Below, in pieces: positions 17,043-26,600 of a DNA stretch of 61,677 nt. Within the stretch, counting starts at the first letter, position 1. Every line of letters begins with the position of its first letter. The stretch is from a virus: positions 1 to 61,677 of IMG/VR virus record IMGVR_UViG_3300038327_000229; one strand, 5' to 3'. A program made the position numbers and the translations under genes. Below the pieces are notes generated by a model. It was not told the DNA's origin. It saw only the letters and a program-made list of their open reading frames with translations, and made no database searches.

Positions 17043-18416
17043 GTGGCAGCACCAGTCTTTTCCGCGTCTACCCCTGCAGATGGTGCTACCAACGTATACC
17101 TCAATCAAAAATTAGAGGTAACTTTTAATACTAGCTTAGATGCTACTTCAGTGTCCGGGGCTACAGTGGTACTTAGATCTGTGGCTCTGGATACTGTTGT
17201 TGATGCTACTCTTAGTGTTTCCGGCACTAAAATAACAATAGTTCCATATACCTTACTTATATCTAACTCCATATATAGGCTGACTTTAATAGGAAGCGAC
17301 CTGGCTCTTTCTACTGGGGCTATAAAATCCGACACTAGCCATAGTCTAGTCACGACTAGCGTCCTTTCCTTTCAAACAGGAAGCCAGTTAGATACAACCT
17401 CTGTTGCTAGAACCGCAGAGGAGATTACACTTGGTGGAGACCTTAATCTTCCAGGAGATGTTAACTTAACTTCGACTTCTCTCACATTGGCGTCTAGTCT
17501 TCCTACCAATCATGCCTTCGGCGTCGACATCACTACGGACACGATAAAGCTGACTTTTTCAGCTGCGATTGATGCGACTACTGTAACTAATGATAGTGTA
17601 CAGGTAGTACAGTACGCATTCCTGGATGAAGAACACCTGTTGGCAACAGGCAGTGTCTTCTATGCTAATAATACCGGTGGCAATTATTCAGATCTATCGA
17701 TAGGGACTCTAGGCACAGCAGGTAAGGTAATAACTATTACACCAGATGCTGCTAGAGACTGGCCTAATAATATGACAGTAGAGGTGCATATTGCTGCAGC
17801 CGTAGCAGATACGGGTGGCAATACCCTAGGATCTGCGCAAAAGATTACGTTCCATACTGAGCCCTATCCTAATCTAGTCGGAGTCAGAGTAGTTAAGAAT
17901 GAACTGGGAACGATGATTCCTAATACATACTTAGATGATTATATCGGACTTAGAGCATGGGCTAACACTATAGATGTATATGAGAGTTTGGGCGCAAATA
18001 TAAATATAACTAAATTTTCTAAGAATAGATCATTTCGTGAATATGTAAAGTGCAAGACTGCAATGGATATACTTCATGATGTGAGAGGAACTAAGGATCT
18101 AGCCGCTGGAACCAGTAAAGAACTAGGTGACTTTAGAATATCATATTTCCCTGCTGGTGCAGATATAGCTACTCAAAAAGAGCGAGCACTACAGGTAAGA
18201 ATGAATACCGCTATGGCGGCCCTGGTCGGCTATATGAACAGGCCAAGATCGGCTACTAGAGATGTAGGGTCGGTAGTCAAACGTGGATCTAGACAGGTCA
18301 GGGGACCCTTCCTGTTTAATCCACAAAGGAATCTCTATGTATCTGACCCAATACCGGCAGCGAATACCGCCAGAGAAAGAAACAGCTTAATACCCGGTAT
18401 TATAGATACGGAGTAG
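17043..18416 (+). CDS. Ig-like domain protein, probable head-tail connector or decorated neck protein
   Basis: 457 aa, GTG start with GGGG upstream. Residues 1-115 match the bacterial Ig-like (SbsA/Big_5) pattern: PVFSASTPADGATNVYLNQ, LEVTFNTSLDATSV, and a closing beta strand before FQTGS. A second copy lies at about 150-275 (IKLTFSAAIDATTVT, EVHIAAAVADTGGNTL). The C-terminal 180 residues are different. They contain a helical segment and LGDFRISYFPAG, reminiscent of small head-tail connector proteins, and end in a basic tail. I infer a neck or connector protein with surface Ig domains. Ig domains are well supported, the connector role is not. Confidence 0.6.
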   Translation: MAAPVFSASTPADGATNVYLNQKLEVTFNTSLDATSVSGATVVLRSVALDTVVDATLSVSGTKITIVPYTLLISNSIYRLTLIGSDLALSTGAIKSDTSHSLVTTSVLSFQTGSQLDTTSVARTAEEITLGGDLNLPGDVNLTSTSLTLASSLPTNHAFGVDITTDTIKLTFSAAIDATTVTNDSVQVVQYAFLDEEHLLATGSVFYANNTGGNYSDLSIGTLGTAGKVITITPDAARDWPNNMTVEVHIAAAVADTGGNTLGSAQKITFHTEPYPNLVGVRVVKNELGTMIPNTYLDDYIGLRAWANTIDVYESLGANINITKFSKNRSFREYVKCKTAMDILHDVRGTKDLAAGTSKELGDFRISYFPAGADIATQKERALQVRMNTAMAALVGYMNRPRSATRDVGSVVKRGSRQVRGPFLFNPQRNLYVSDPIPAANTARERNSLIPGIIDTE

Positions 18417-18420
18417 GAGC

Positions 18421-18756
18421 GTGGCTAATAATGGAGAATCAGGGGCCAGAGCTTTCGGTAGCCTGGCTGCCGTAATAGCTTTAATCGGAGGTATGTGGGG
18501 GCTGCTTAACCAGCAGGAGTTAAGTCTACAGAGACAGATTGCTCCAATAAGGATTAACCAGGAAATTATGTTAAATGATTTACAAAAACTTGAAGAAAGA
18601 CTTCAAAATCATGTAAATGATGGACATCCTGAGGCCTTGGAGTTGTTGCTAAAGGGTGATATAAAGAATATACAAAAAGAGATAGATAACATGAGAGTTT
18701 CGCTCAATGAATTAGGCAGAAAGTTGTCTTCTCTGGAAGTAAGAAAGTCTCAGTAA
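18421..18756 (+). CDS. Small membrane protein with coiled coil, i-spanin-like
   Basis: 111 aa, GTG start. The ribosome binding site GGAG overlaps the stop of the upstream gene. Residues 11-29 form one hydrophobic helix (FGSLAAVIALIGGMWGLL). Residues 40-108 form a charged amphipathic region with heptad character (LQKLEERLQNHV, IKNIQKEIDNMRVSL). One N-terminal membrane helix plus a periplasmic coiled coil is the architecture of inner-membrane spanins, which disrupt the outer membrane at lysis. It is followed by an overlapping tiny lipoprotein gene, as i-spanin and o-spanin genes often are. Alternatives are a holin-associated or tail membrane protein. Confidence 0.5.
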   Translation: MANNGESGARAFGSLAAVIALIGGMWGLLNQQELSLQRQIAPIRINQEIMLNDLQKLEERLQNHVNDGHPEALELLLKGDIKNIQKEIDNMRVSLNELGRKLSSLEVRKSQ

Positions 18757-18884
18757 TGATGTTTCTATCTATACTAGGATTAAGTATAATCTGCTTAATA
18801 GGGTGCAATAATCCTAGAGTGATAATGAACCATTGGGTACATTGGATTTATCCACAGTACGAGCCTTACGAGGAGGAAGAATGA
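18756..18884 (+). CDS. 42-aa lipoprotein, o-spanin-like
   Basis: A short gene starting on the previous stop (TAATG; a second ATG follows at 18759) and ending inside the next start (ATGA). Residues 1-17 are a signal peptide ending in the lipobox L-I-G-C with Cys17 as lipidation site. The mature part is only 25 residues, aromatic, with two prolines and an acidic end (EEEE). Size, lipobox, and placement right after an N-terminally anchored coiled-coil protein fit an outer-membrane spanin partner. The overlap pattern and lipobox make a real gene likely; the function is inferred. Confidence 0.6.
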   Translation: MMFLSILGLSIICLIGCNNPRVIMNHWVHWIYPQYEPYEEEE

Positions 18885-19186
18885 AAATAGTTAGTATCTC
18901 TTTGTTATGTTTAGCAATATCCGGTTGTGCAATTTTTGGCCAGCCAGCATCGGAACTTGAAACAGATGCGTTTGTTAGGCCGCTAGATATCGTTGGCGAG
19001 GGAACAGACGCTGTAGTAGTCGAAACCGGAGAACTGGCAAGTGCTGAAAAAATAGCCCCACTGGCTGCACCATTTCTCGCTCAGTGGGGTACTCTAGTTG
19101 TTGGGGTGGTAGGCATTTTAGCAGGCTGGTATACTAGAAAAAGAAAAGAAGAGCTCGAGATCTCTTTGAAGGGGACTAATCTATGA
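18881..19186 (+). CDS. Lipoprotein with C-terminal membrane helix, u-spanin-like
   Basis: 101 aa from ATG 18881, chosen over an upstream TTG because an excellent ribosome binding site (GGAGG) sits 5-6 bases before it and the protein then begins with a perfect lipoprotein signal peptide (Cys16 in A-I-S-G-C). Residues 17-60 are a short acidic exported stretch. Residues 66-84 form a membrane helix (WGTLVVGVVGILAGWY) followed by RKRKEE. A lipidated N-terminus plus C-terminal membrane helix is the design of one-piece spanins such as phage T1 gp11, linking outer and inner membrane. The exported span is short. Another membrane role is possible. Confidence 0.6.
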   Translation: MKIVSISLLCLAISGCAIFGQPASELETDAFVRPLDIVGEGTDAVVVETGELASAEKIAPLAAPFLAQWGTLVVGVVGILAGWYTRKRKEELEISLKGTNL

Positions 19187-19392
19187 AATTTTTAACTTCG
19201 TTGCTTCCGTTTAGTGGAGCAGAATCTAAGAAATCGCAGGCCTTTGTATTGGCCGCGATCCTTATCGTAACAGGCAAGCTTTTTGGTTTATCGGAAGAAG
19301 CTATGAAAGATACATTGTATCTTACAATTGCTTACCTCGGAGGCCAAGGCTTAGCAGACTTCGGCAAAGAAGCAAAAAAGGAGTCTAAGTAA
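19183..19392 (+). CDS. Holin-like small membrane protein, 69 aa
   Basis: Starts by ATGA overlap with the previous gene. Two hydrophobic segments, residues 19-37 (QAFVLAAILIVTGKLFGL) and 43-58 (TLYLTIAYLGGQGLA), end in the charged tail FGKEAKKESK. Size, two helices, and a Lys-rich C-terminus fit a small holin that would open the inner membrane. No endolysin is seen in this window. The stop overlaps the start of the next gene (TAATG). Confidence 0.55.
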   Translation: MKFLTSLLPFSGAESKKSQAFVLAAILIVTGKLFGLSEEAMKDTLYLTIAYLGGQGLADFGKEAKKESK

Positions 19393-19862
19393 TGGCAACT
19401 ACTGGAGCAAAAACTGCTGAATTTGAAAGAATACTTCTAAATTATTTGTTTGATGATGGTGCTGCGCCGATGGCTGGCACAGAGAATACTGATCTTTACA
19501 TTGGGCTAGTTACAGGCGATCCTGCTGTAAATGATAACGCGGCATCAGCCTGGCATAGCACCCATGAAGTTGCTGCCTCGGCTGGTTATAGTAGAGTACG
19601 ACTTACTGCTGCTTCTATGAATGCTGCGTCCACTGCGGCCGGCGATCCCTTTGCAACAACTATTGATAACGTCAATGAGATTAATTTTGGCACGTCTACT
19701 GTTGCATCATGGGGTGATGTAACTGGATTTATCATTGCTACCAGTAGTGTAATAGCTGAAACTGGTACATACTACTATGGTATTTTTGATACTCCAAAGA
19801 GCGTGGCAGATGGAGATTCAGTTAGGATAACGGCTGGTAACCTATCAATAGAAGAGCGTTAA
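19392..19862 (+). CDS. Fibre or tail-associated structural protein, 156 aa
   Basis: The pattern LYIGLVTGDP near residue 30, AGYSRVRLT near 65, INFGTSTVASWGDVTGFII at about 97-115 and TYYYGIFDTPKSV fits a widespread small phage structural family found beside fibre genes. It opens the first fibre and adhesin cassette. Translation is coupled to the holin-like gene by TAATG. Exact virion location is unknown. Confidence 0.6.
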   Translation: MATTGAKTAEFERILLNYLFDDGAAPMAGTENTDLYIGLVTGDPAVNDNAASAWHSTHEVAASAGYSRVRLTAASMNAASTAAGDPFATTIDNVNEINFGTSTVASWGDVTGFIIATSSVIAETGTYYYGIFDTPKSVADGDSVRITAGNLSIEER

Positions 19863-19881
19863 TAACTAGTTTAGGTTAATC

Positions 19882-20205
19882 GTGGCAATAATGACCTTTG
19901 TGGCGGATCCTACTGGGTCGAATGATCCAGTAACTGATCCGCCGCTTTCTTTACCAGCGTCGGTGGTTACTTCGGTGCTTGATGGTATGTCCATTAGCAG
20001 TATCAGAGTATCCAGAGTTGGGGGTACAGACTCCACGATAATGATACAGAAGAATAAGGTAGATATGTACGCCACCGCGATAGACATAACTACTTCAGTA
20101 GTAGACCATTCTGTTGATCTGGATTTTGCTACTGGGGGAATTATGGATATAGTCATAAGTAGTTCTGATCAGGCGGGAATAATAGATATAGAATTAACCT
20201 ACTGA
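19882..20205 (+). CDS. Small beta-rich protein in the fibre cassette, 107 aa
   Basis: GTG start with a weak ribosome binding site, 19 bases after the previous gene, ending on the next start (TGATG). It is all-beta in appearance, rich in Val, Ile, Ser, Thr and Asp, with no membrane segment. No family recognised. Likely a fibre accessory or adaptor by location. Confidence 0.5.
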   Translation: MAIMTFVADPTGSNDPVTDPPLSLPASVVTSVLDGMSISSIRVSRVGGTDSTIMIQKNKVDMYATAIDITTSVVDHSVDLDFATGGIMDIVISSSDQAGIIDIELTY

Positions 20206-20858
20206 TGGCTATTATAGCCCATGTCCAGTCTGGTTCTACTTCAGGCAGCGGGACTACTTCTATAACAGCAACCCTGGCCTCCTCTCCTACTAAAGGTAAC
20301 TTACTAGTCCTGGGGCTCATGGGTAGACTAGGTTCTAGCGAGGATCCATCAAGTACATCTAACGGATCGTGGACAGAGATAGCAACTGTATCGAACGGAT
20401 CAGATGCTAGATCTGTGCTGTGGTATAAAGTTGCCGATGGTACTGAATCTACATCATTCACGGTTACTTTTGGTGACAGACAACAATATAATGTATTTGT
20501 GTCGGAATTTTCTGGGACTAGATCTAGGTTAGTTGCGGATAAGGCTAGTTCAAGTAGCAGTAGCAGCTCGGGTGAGACAATTACTTTTCCATCTATCTCT
20601 CCTGAGCTTTCTGGAAGACTAATAGTATTAGCCGCCTGTCATACTAATGACCCTGACTGGACTACCCCAAGTGGGTATACTCAGTTGACTACAGTAGGAA
20701 ATGCATGTTCCCTGTGGGCTGGGTATAAGATCACTTCCGGCAAAGGGTCGCATAGTGGTTCAGGATCAGTGGATAGAGATGATGAAGAATGGTCTTCTAT
20801 CACGGCATCCTTTTTTGATTGGCAAGGCACAAGATGTAGAGTTAGGAGAATGGGATGA
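20205..20858 (+). CDS. Beta-sandwich adhesin-like fibre protein, 217 aa
   Basis: Coupled start (TGATG) and overlapping end (ATGA). The sequence has the rhythm of a jelly-roll domain often found in phage and bacterial surface proteins: ATLASSPTKGNLLVLGLMG, then NGSWTEIATVSN, SVLWYKVADG, YNVFVSEFSG and PSGYTQL. A Ser run (SSSSSSSSS) lies near residues 114-122. It probably binds surface glycans or forms a fibre knob. No catalytic site seen. Confidence 0.55.
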   Translation: MAIIAHVQSGSTSGSGTTSITATLASSPTKGNLLVLGLMGRLGSSEDPSSTSNGSWTEIATVSNGSDARSVLWYKVADGTESTSFTVTFGDRQQYNVFVSEFSGTRSRLVADKASSSSSSSSGETITFPSISPELSGRLIVLAACHTNDPDWTTPSGYTQLTTVGNACSLWAGYKITSGKGSHSGSGSVDRDDEEWSSITASFFDWQGTRCRVRRMG

Positions 20859-21442
20859 ATCCTATTCAGAGAAAATATGGTGAAGCTACCACGGTATACT
20901 TTCCTATATATACCGCAGCAGGAGATGAGTTATATGGAGTATCAACCATTCCGACTGGGGATATAAGTATCTCAATGGATGGAGATACTGAAGACGCGTC
21001 TAATGCAGGTGGTCTAACCGTAGTTAAATGGAGCAATAGCCTAATTGGAATGTACAAGATGGCATTGCCTGCTACTGAAATGACGGGATCTCATATAGCG
21101 ATAAGAATAGAAGACAAGACCAGCCCAAAAGTATACTTAGATACTGTTGTATCAATAGAAACCTATGGCCACGCCAACGCCCAACACCAGATGGATATGG
21201 ACTTCCCAACTCTTGCAAAGAGTTTTACTACGACTGCTGCAGGGACTTTAACTACTCTTGTTTGTAGTGATCTAGGTTCTACGAATAGTACATGGGTCGA
21301 TAGAACAGTCCTATTCCATGGCGGAAATCTAGATGGAAGAATTGCTTTCATAGAAGCCTACGATACAGGAGTGGCAAATACGTTAACAATAAGCCAGATA
21401 CATACTGCTTCTCTTAGCGGGCAAGCATTCTACATATTATAG
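20855..21442 (+). CDS. Fibre adaptor-like beta protein, 195 aa
   Basis: ATGA overlap with the previous gene. Residues 1-105 resemble the Ig-like N-terminal domain of baseplate upper and fibre proteins: YFPIYTAAGDELYG, GDISISMDGD, MYKMALPATEMTGSH and DTVVSIETYG. Residues 125-195 are a second beta domain (FHGGNLDGRIAFIEAY). I infer a protein that joins fibres to the virion. The domain call is by pattern only. Confidence 0.5.
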   Translation: MNPIQRKYGEATTVYFPIYTAAGDELYGVSTIPTGDISISMDGDTEDASNAGGLTVVKWSNSLIGMYKMALPATEMTGSHIAIRIEDKTSPKVYLDTVVSIETYGHANAQHQMDMDFPTLAKSFTTTAAGTLTTLVCSDLGSTNSTWVDRTVLFHGGNLDGRIAFIEAYDTGVANTLTISQIHTASLSGQAFYIL

Positions 21443-21451
21443 GAGAGCACT

Positions 21452-22078
21452 ATGGCCAGAAGAGTATTAACCTCTATCTCTGTCATGGGAACTCCTAACT
21501 CTCATATAGGTATGCCCAGAAATAATGGTGCATATCTGTCTTCTGAAGTACCTGTGAGTAGTGAGAGTATCGTTTTATCTAGTGGGATAACCCTTCCTTT
21601 TACTGGATATTTTTCGCCGCAACCTGTCTCTTACTTTGAGGATACGTTTTATAGAATATTTAATTCTGATAGCGGCATAGACAGCTCATTAGATATCGAT
21701 GGATATGTCGAGTGGACAGCCAGTGTTGCTCCCACTGGACAGGATCTAGAGGATGATGATTCTGTTACTGGAGCTGTATGGTCCAGTGCCTATATTCAGG
21801 GTAATCAAGAGGATGTGATTCAGGAGGGTTTGGACGGGGGAATAACTATATTTGATATAAAAGATACGATTCTGCAGTCGCAGGGTGCAACTATGACTAG
21901 ACTAAGATTAATTGTTACTAAAGAATCTACTATCACTAGTTCAGTACAGATCACATGTGAATTCTGGGCTAGTGCTAATAGCGTAGCATCGGTATCTAAT
22001 CCTTATAGCAATGGCTCCGCTATTAATATAAGAAAAAATGCTAGAAGAAAAGATACCAAGACTGACAGGAAGATATAA
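21452..22078 (+). CDS. Unrecognised fibre-cassette protein, 208 aa
   Basis: Strong ribosome binding site (AGGAG). Beta-rich, acidic, no membrane segment, with a basic Arg/Lys C-terminus (RKNARRKDTKTDRK). It ends on the start of the lectin-like gene (TAATG). The pairing with that gene suggests a structural or assembly partner. No family recognised. Confidence 0.45.
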   Translation: MARRVLTSISVMGTPNSHIGMPRNNGAYLSSEVPVSSESIVLSSGITLPFTGYFSPQPVSYFEDTFYRIFNSDSGIDSSLDIDGYVEWTASVAPTGQDLEDDDSVTGAVWSSAYIQGNQEDVIQEGLDGGITIFDIKDTILQSQGATMTRLRLIVTKESTITSSVQITCEFWASANSVASVSNPYSNGSAINIRKNARRKDTKTDRKI

Positions 22079-23604
22079 TGCCTACAGGCTCATATGATCC
22101 ATATCATCTCGGAGACACGGGGCATACTACCGCAACTCGGGGTGCAGGTGCGTATCTTGGCTGGTGGCTAGAGAGTCACCAGGCTCATGGGCTATTCCCT
22201 CAAACGCAGTCAGAGTTAGACGGTATGTGGGCTAGCAAAATCGGTGTTACATGTATAGAAACATTTTTTTATATTTCACGTTTTGATAATTCAGGTACGA
22301 ATTACCAGTTTGCTGTAGATATAAGGCAACAGTCGAATTCTAAAATCTGCGGATATCAGTTACGGCTAAGAAATAACAACGCACTAAGGATAAGATTTGG
22401 ATATGTTCGGGGAAATACTGGCACTAACGGCTGGTCCGGTAATGTAGCCCTGGAGACAGCCGACGTAAATAACTGGATGAGTCCAGATGAGTGGTATCAC
22501 TCTGTTCTTAGGTACAACAGTACAGATAGTCAGTGGGAATGGCTAGTCGGCAGATTGGGTAAAAATTCTGATGGAACTGATGCAGGTGGAACAGTAGATA
22601 GTCTTAATGGTACTTTTTGGGGTCCACAGGAGGGTGATACTACTCATACGCCTGGTAAGTATTTTAGAATGATCAGGGGTGAAACTGATCCAGCGAATGG
22701 GCCAATCTTGGTATTTATACACAGACAGCTAGATAATAATGATAATTCTATGTTAGGTACTTCAGGTCTTGCTGGATTCTTCGGTACGCAACAGAATAAT
22801 AGCCCTTCTAGCAAACTAAATAGGAGTTGGCCTGGCGGACACTGCGAGCATAGATTTTGGAAGTCAGATATGGCTTCTGTTATAAACTACGGAAAGTTAG
22901 AGAGTCTTAAGACTGTACCTGTCGATGGAGATCAACATGCTGACTTAGTTCATTGTTTCAGATTGAATGAGACTGGCGCCAGTCTCTCAGTAGCCGACTA
23001 CGAAGATGTAGGAGTGCTTAATGGAACCTTTGAATCCGCTGTTTCTAATATAAGTAGTACCTCTCCTGATTCAGGTTATCCATATGATATAGTAGGCCAG
23101 GGTCCTTCAGGCCCAACAGATCATAAAGTCAGTGCGACTATAGCCGGCCAATCAACTATATATGATTTCTACGGTAGACCATTTGGTGTGGATGGTGATG
23201 GGAATACTGTGTATAGAGAAAAGTTATTTATTGCTGAGAGAAGTATAAATTCGCAGTTAGATGTGAATGGAGACCTTGATCAACTTCAGGCTGATGGTTT
23301 AAGAATAGCAGTAACAGACTATTATAACGGTAAAACTTATCTTTTACCCGGATTAGCAACTATAAATGAGGACACTGAGGATGGCTCAGACTTCTATCTC
23401 TCATTGAGTGGAACTTTTATATGTAACTCAGGTCAAGATGTAGTTTTCTCGAATTACTATCTAGTTGAAAATGATCCGTTATATGAGGTAGACCCGGCTA
23501 ATAATTTACCTAGTGTGAGTTACTACCTATCTACTAATCAGGGACCAAGCCACTATGTCGGATCTGAGACTGGGAATATTTTTGTTGGAGTTACTCTAGA
23601 CTAA
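22078..23604 (+). CDS. Fibre protein with concanavalin A/LamG-like lectin domains, 508 aa
   Basis: Two regions have the LamG-like signature: residues 50-260, with WYHSVLRYNSTDSQWEWLVG near 140-160, and a second around 280-320, with HADLVHCFRLNE followed by a small Gly/Asn-rich turn. The C-terminal 200 residues are beta-rich and acidic. LamG-type jelly rolls bind sugars, so this is a good candidate receptor-binding protein. Start on the upstream stop (TAATG) with AGGA before it. Confidence 0.65.
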   Translation: MPTGSYDPYHLGDTGHTTATRGAGAYLGWWLESHQAHGLFPQTQSELDGMWASKIGVTCIETFFYISRFDNSGTNYQFAVDIRQQSNSKICGYQLRLRNNNALRIRFGYVRGNTGTNGWSGNVALETADVNNWMSPDEWYHSVLRYNSTDSQWEWLVGRLGKNSDGTDAGGTVDSLNGTFWGPQEGDTTHTPGKYFRMIRGETDPANGPILVFIHRQLDNNDNSMLGTSGLAGFFGTQQNNSPSSKLNRSWPGGHCEHRFWKSDMASVINYGKLESLKTVPVDGDQHADLVHCFRLNETGASLSVADYEDVGVLNGTFESAVSNISSTSPDSGYPYDIVGQGPSGPTDHKVSATIAGQSTIYDFYGRPFGVDGDGNTVYREKLFIAERSINSQLDVNGDLDQLQADGLRIAVTDYYNGKTYLLPGLATINEDTEDGSDFYLSLSGTFICNSGQDVVFSNYYLVENDPLYEVDPANNLPSVSYYLSTNQGPSHYVGSETGNIFVGVTLD

Positions 23605-23616
23605 AAGGGGAGTTAA

Positions 23617-26600
23617 GTGGCCAGCGAGATAGGTACAGTACTAGCCACCGGGGCCGTGCTCGGTTCAATGACTACTATATCTCCGCAAGGTGTTGGCCCA
23701 GGTTCTACAGCTACTCAAGCCACTTTTATATATACTGGCTCAGATGATTTTATCCTATTTACACATATACAAGACGAAGGGGAAAGATTACGTCCTGGTG
23801 ATGGTAATCATAGGCTTCAATGGCGTAACGCTGATGGTGGCACTTACGCAACAGTCGATGCAACTGCTGGCGATGAAATACATCTAGTTAATGTAGATGC
23901 ACTTACAAACGCAGGCACAGTTAGTGATGGCAATAGGGCTACTACAGCAGCTGGAGGTGGTGGCACTTATGTAGCAGGGCTTAGACAATTTGATACTGAG
24001 GGAACTCAAGATGTAGCTGCAGAGATCAGAAATACTCATTCCGAGGGTGCTTGGTCTATAGGCATAGACCAAGCGGTAGAGGGTAGAACTTATCAATTCA
24101 GAGTTACTGCAGAAGGTAAGAATGGCAATTGGAACGTAGGCCCATTAGCTATACAATTCCAGATGGCAGCCTCTGCTCCTGCTGGTGTCAACCATCTTGC
24201 TACAGGCACTATCATTGGTGTAGCTGACAGCCAGGGAGTCATTAGTGTTCTTACAGATGTAAGAGGATCGGTAGTTTCCGATAGTGTTATATCCAGTAAT
24301 GCTGGAGTAGTTACAGATGTAATAGGGGCGATTCAGTCAGATGCGGTTGCCTCCAGCGATGTTCAGGTTGCCAGACAGCTAGCTGCTTCCATAGTCACTG
24401 AAGGTATTGCTGCAAGCAATATATCTGTTGTTACAGATCTAAGAGCTTCAATTTCTCTGCCGGCGGTTACAGAAAGCAGCATCTCGGTTATCACCGATCT
24501 CGCTGCTTCAATCTCTGCTACAGGTGTTACCACTAGTAGCCTTAGCGTGGTTACCGATCTTGTCGCAACCACGACCTCCACGAGCGTTACGACCAGCACC
24601 CTCAGTGTGGTTACCGACCTTGTTGCAACCACTACCTCTACTAGCGTCACCACCAGCGCACTCAGTGTGGTCACTGACCTCGTTGCAACCACAACTTCCA
24701 CCAGCGTTACCACTAGCGCACTCAGCGTGGTTACCGATCTCAGAGGCTCGATAGTCACTGAGGGAACCACAGTGAGTGCCACACTGGTAGACACAACTCT
24801 TGTTGCAACCACAACTTCTACCTCTGTCACCACCAGTGCGCTCAGCGTAGTCACCGACCTTCGAGGCTCCATCGTAACTGAGGGAACCACGGTAAGTGCC
24901 ACACTGGTAGTCACTGATCTTATTGCGTCTATTAGTTCTACCTCTGTTGCTGAAAGTAGTATTAGTGTTGTTACTGATCTTGCAGCTGAGCTTATCAGTA
25001 GGACAATAATTTCATCTAACTTCACTAAAGCTATGGACAGGCAACTTACTGGATCTACTATCGGATCTGTGAGTATATCTTCTGCGATAGAAGTTATAAC
25101 ATATGTTGCTGCAACGACAACTTCTACTAGCGTTACCACCAGTGCACTCAGCGTGGTCACCGATCTTAGAGGCTCTATAATTACAGAGGGAACCACAGTA
25201 AGCGCCACATTGGTGGACACGGCCCTCACTGCAACCGTAACCTCTACCTCTGTTACCACTAGCGCACTCAGTGTGGTCACTGACCCCGTTGCGACCACAA
25301 CCTCCACCTCTGTTACCACCAGCGCACTCAGCGTGGTTACCGACCTCAGAGGCTCCATAATCACAGAGGGCACCACAGTGAGTGCCACACTGGTAGACAC
25401 AACTCTTGTCGCAGCTGTTAGTTCTACCAGCGTTACCGCTAGTGCACTCAGCGTGGTCACAGCTCTTACTGCAACTACAACCTCTACCGCTGTTACTACC
25501 AGTGCCCTTAGTGTAGTTACCGACCTGGCTGCCACTGCTTCTGGAGAAGCTACTGCTACTGGCAGCGCTGTTGCCTCCTACTCTTCTGTTGGAGTATCTG
25601 TAGGTACAGCTGTTGCTACATCCATGCTAACTATGGATTACAGCTGTGTAGCTGAGTCTGTAGGAATATGTAATATTTCAGCAGCACTAACAGAATCAGG
25701 AGTAGCAGAGTTTTCTGGATCCGCCATAGGAACTACAGTTACTCAGCTGGCTACAGTCGTAGATTATGTTGTAGTTGCTGATATTACAGGACTGACAGTT
25801 GCTACTTCTGCTGTAACAGCAGATGCTTTCGTCGTTGCCAGTACTATCGGATCTTCTAGTTCTAGCAGTAGTATAAGCGTGGTTACCGACCTCAGAGGTT
25901 CGATAATCACAGAGGGAACCACAGTAAGCGCCACATTAGTGGACACAACTCTTGTCGCATCTGTTAGCTCTACTAGCGTTACCACCAGCGCTCTCAGTGT
26001 GGTCACCGACCTGAGGGGCTCCATAGTCACAGAGGGAACTGCGATAAGTGCCACACTCGTGGATACGGCTCTCACTGCGACTGTTACTTCGACTAGCGTT
26101 GTTACAGGTGTGCTCAACCTCGTCGCTGACTTGAGTGCATCTTCTTCAGGTTTGGCAGTAGTTTCAGCAGCATTACCTACTTCTGAAAGTGTAGGGTCTA
26201 TCAGAGGTACTGCAGTATCTGTTGGTAGCGTTAGCGTTACATACGCTATTGCTGCTTCAATAGTAAGTGTAGCTGTTTCTACTAGTTCTACTAGCGTAGC
26301 GACTTATGTTTCCGGATCTATCTCGAGTGAGTCAGTAGCTACTTCAGAACAGCAGCTAGGTGTAGGATTAGAATTAGCTGTATCAAGTGAGACTGTAGTC
26401 GAGGCCGACACACTCCTGGTTCACGGTGTATCTGCAGCTGCAACGGGAAGTGCAATTAGCACTGCTACTATTTCTACTGTATCAAGTGTTTCCGGAACTG
26501 CTGTTGGAGAATGTACTGTTTCTTCAAGCATGTCTATAGCAGGAGACAAGGTTCTATCTGCAGAGACTGTAGGCTCTAGTGTAACTTCGGCTTCTCTATC

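Noticed and set aside
18833-18880. TTG 18833 as start of the 101-aa lipoprotein
   Set aside because: It would put 16 polar residues before a perfect lipoprotein signal; GGAGG directly precedes ATG 18881.
24363-25535. 390-aa open frame on the minus strand
   Set aside because: It mirrors the 60-bp repeats of the fibre gene; the low-complexity repeat keeps the antisense frame open. It has no ribosome binding site and no recognisable domain.
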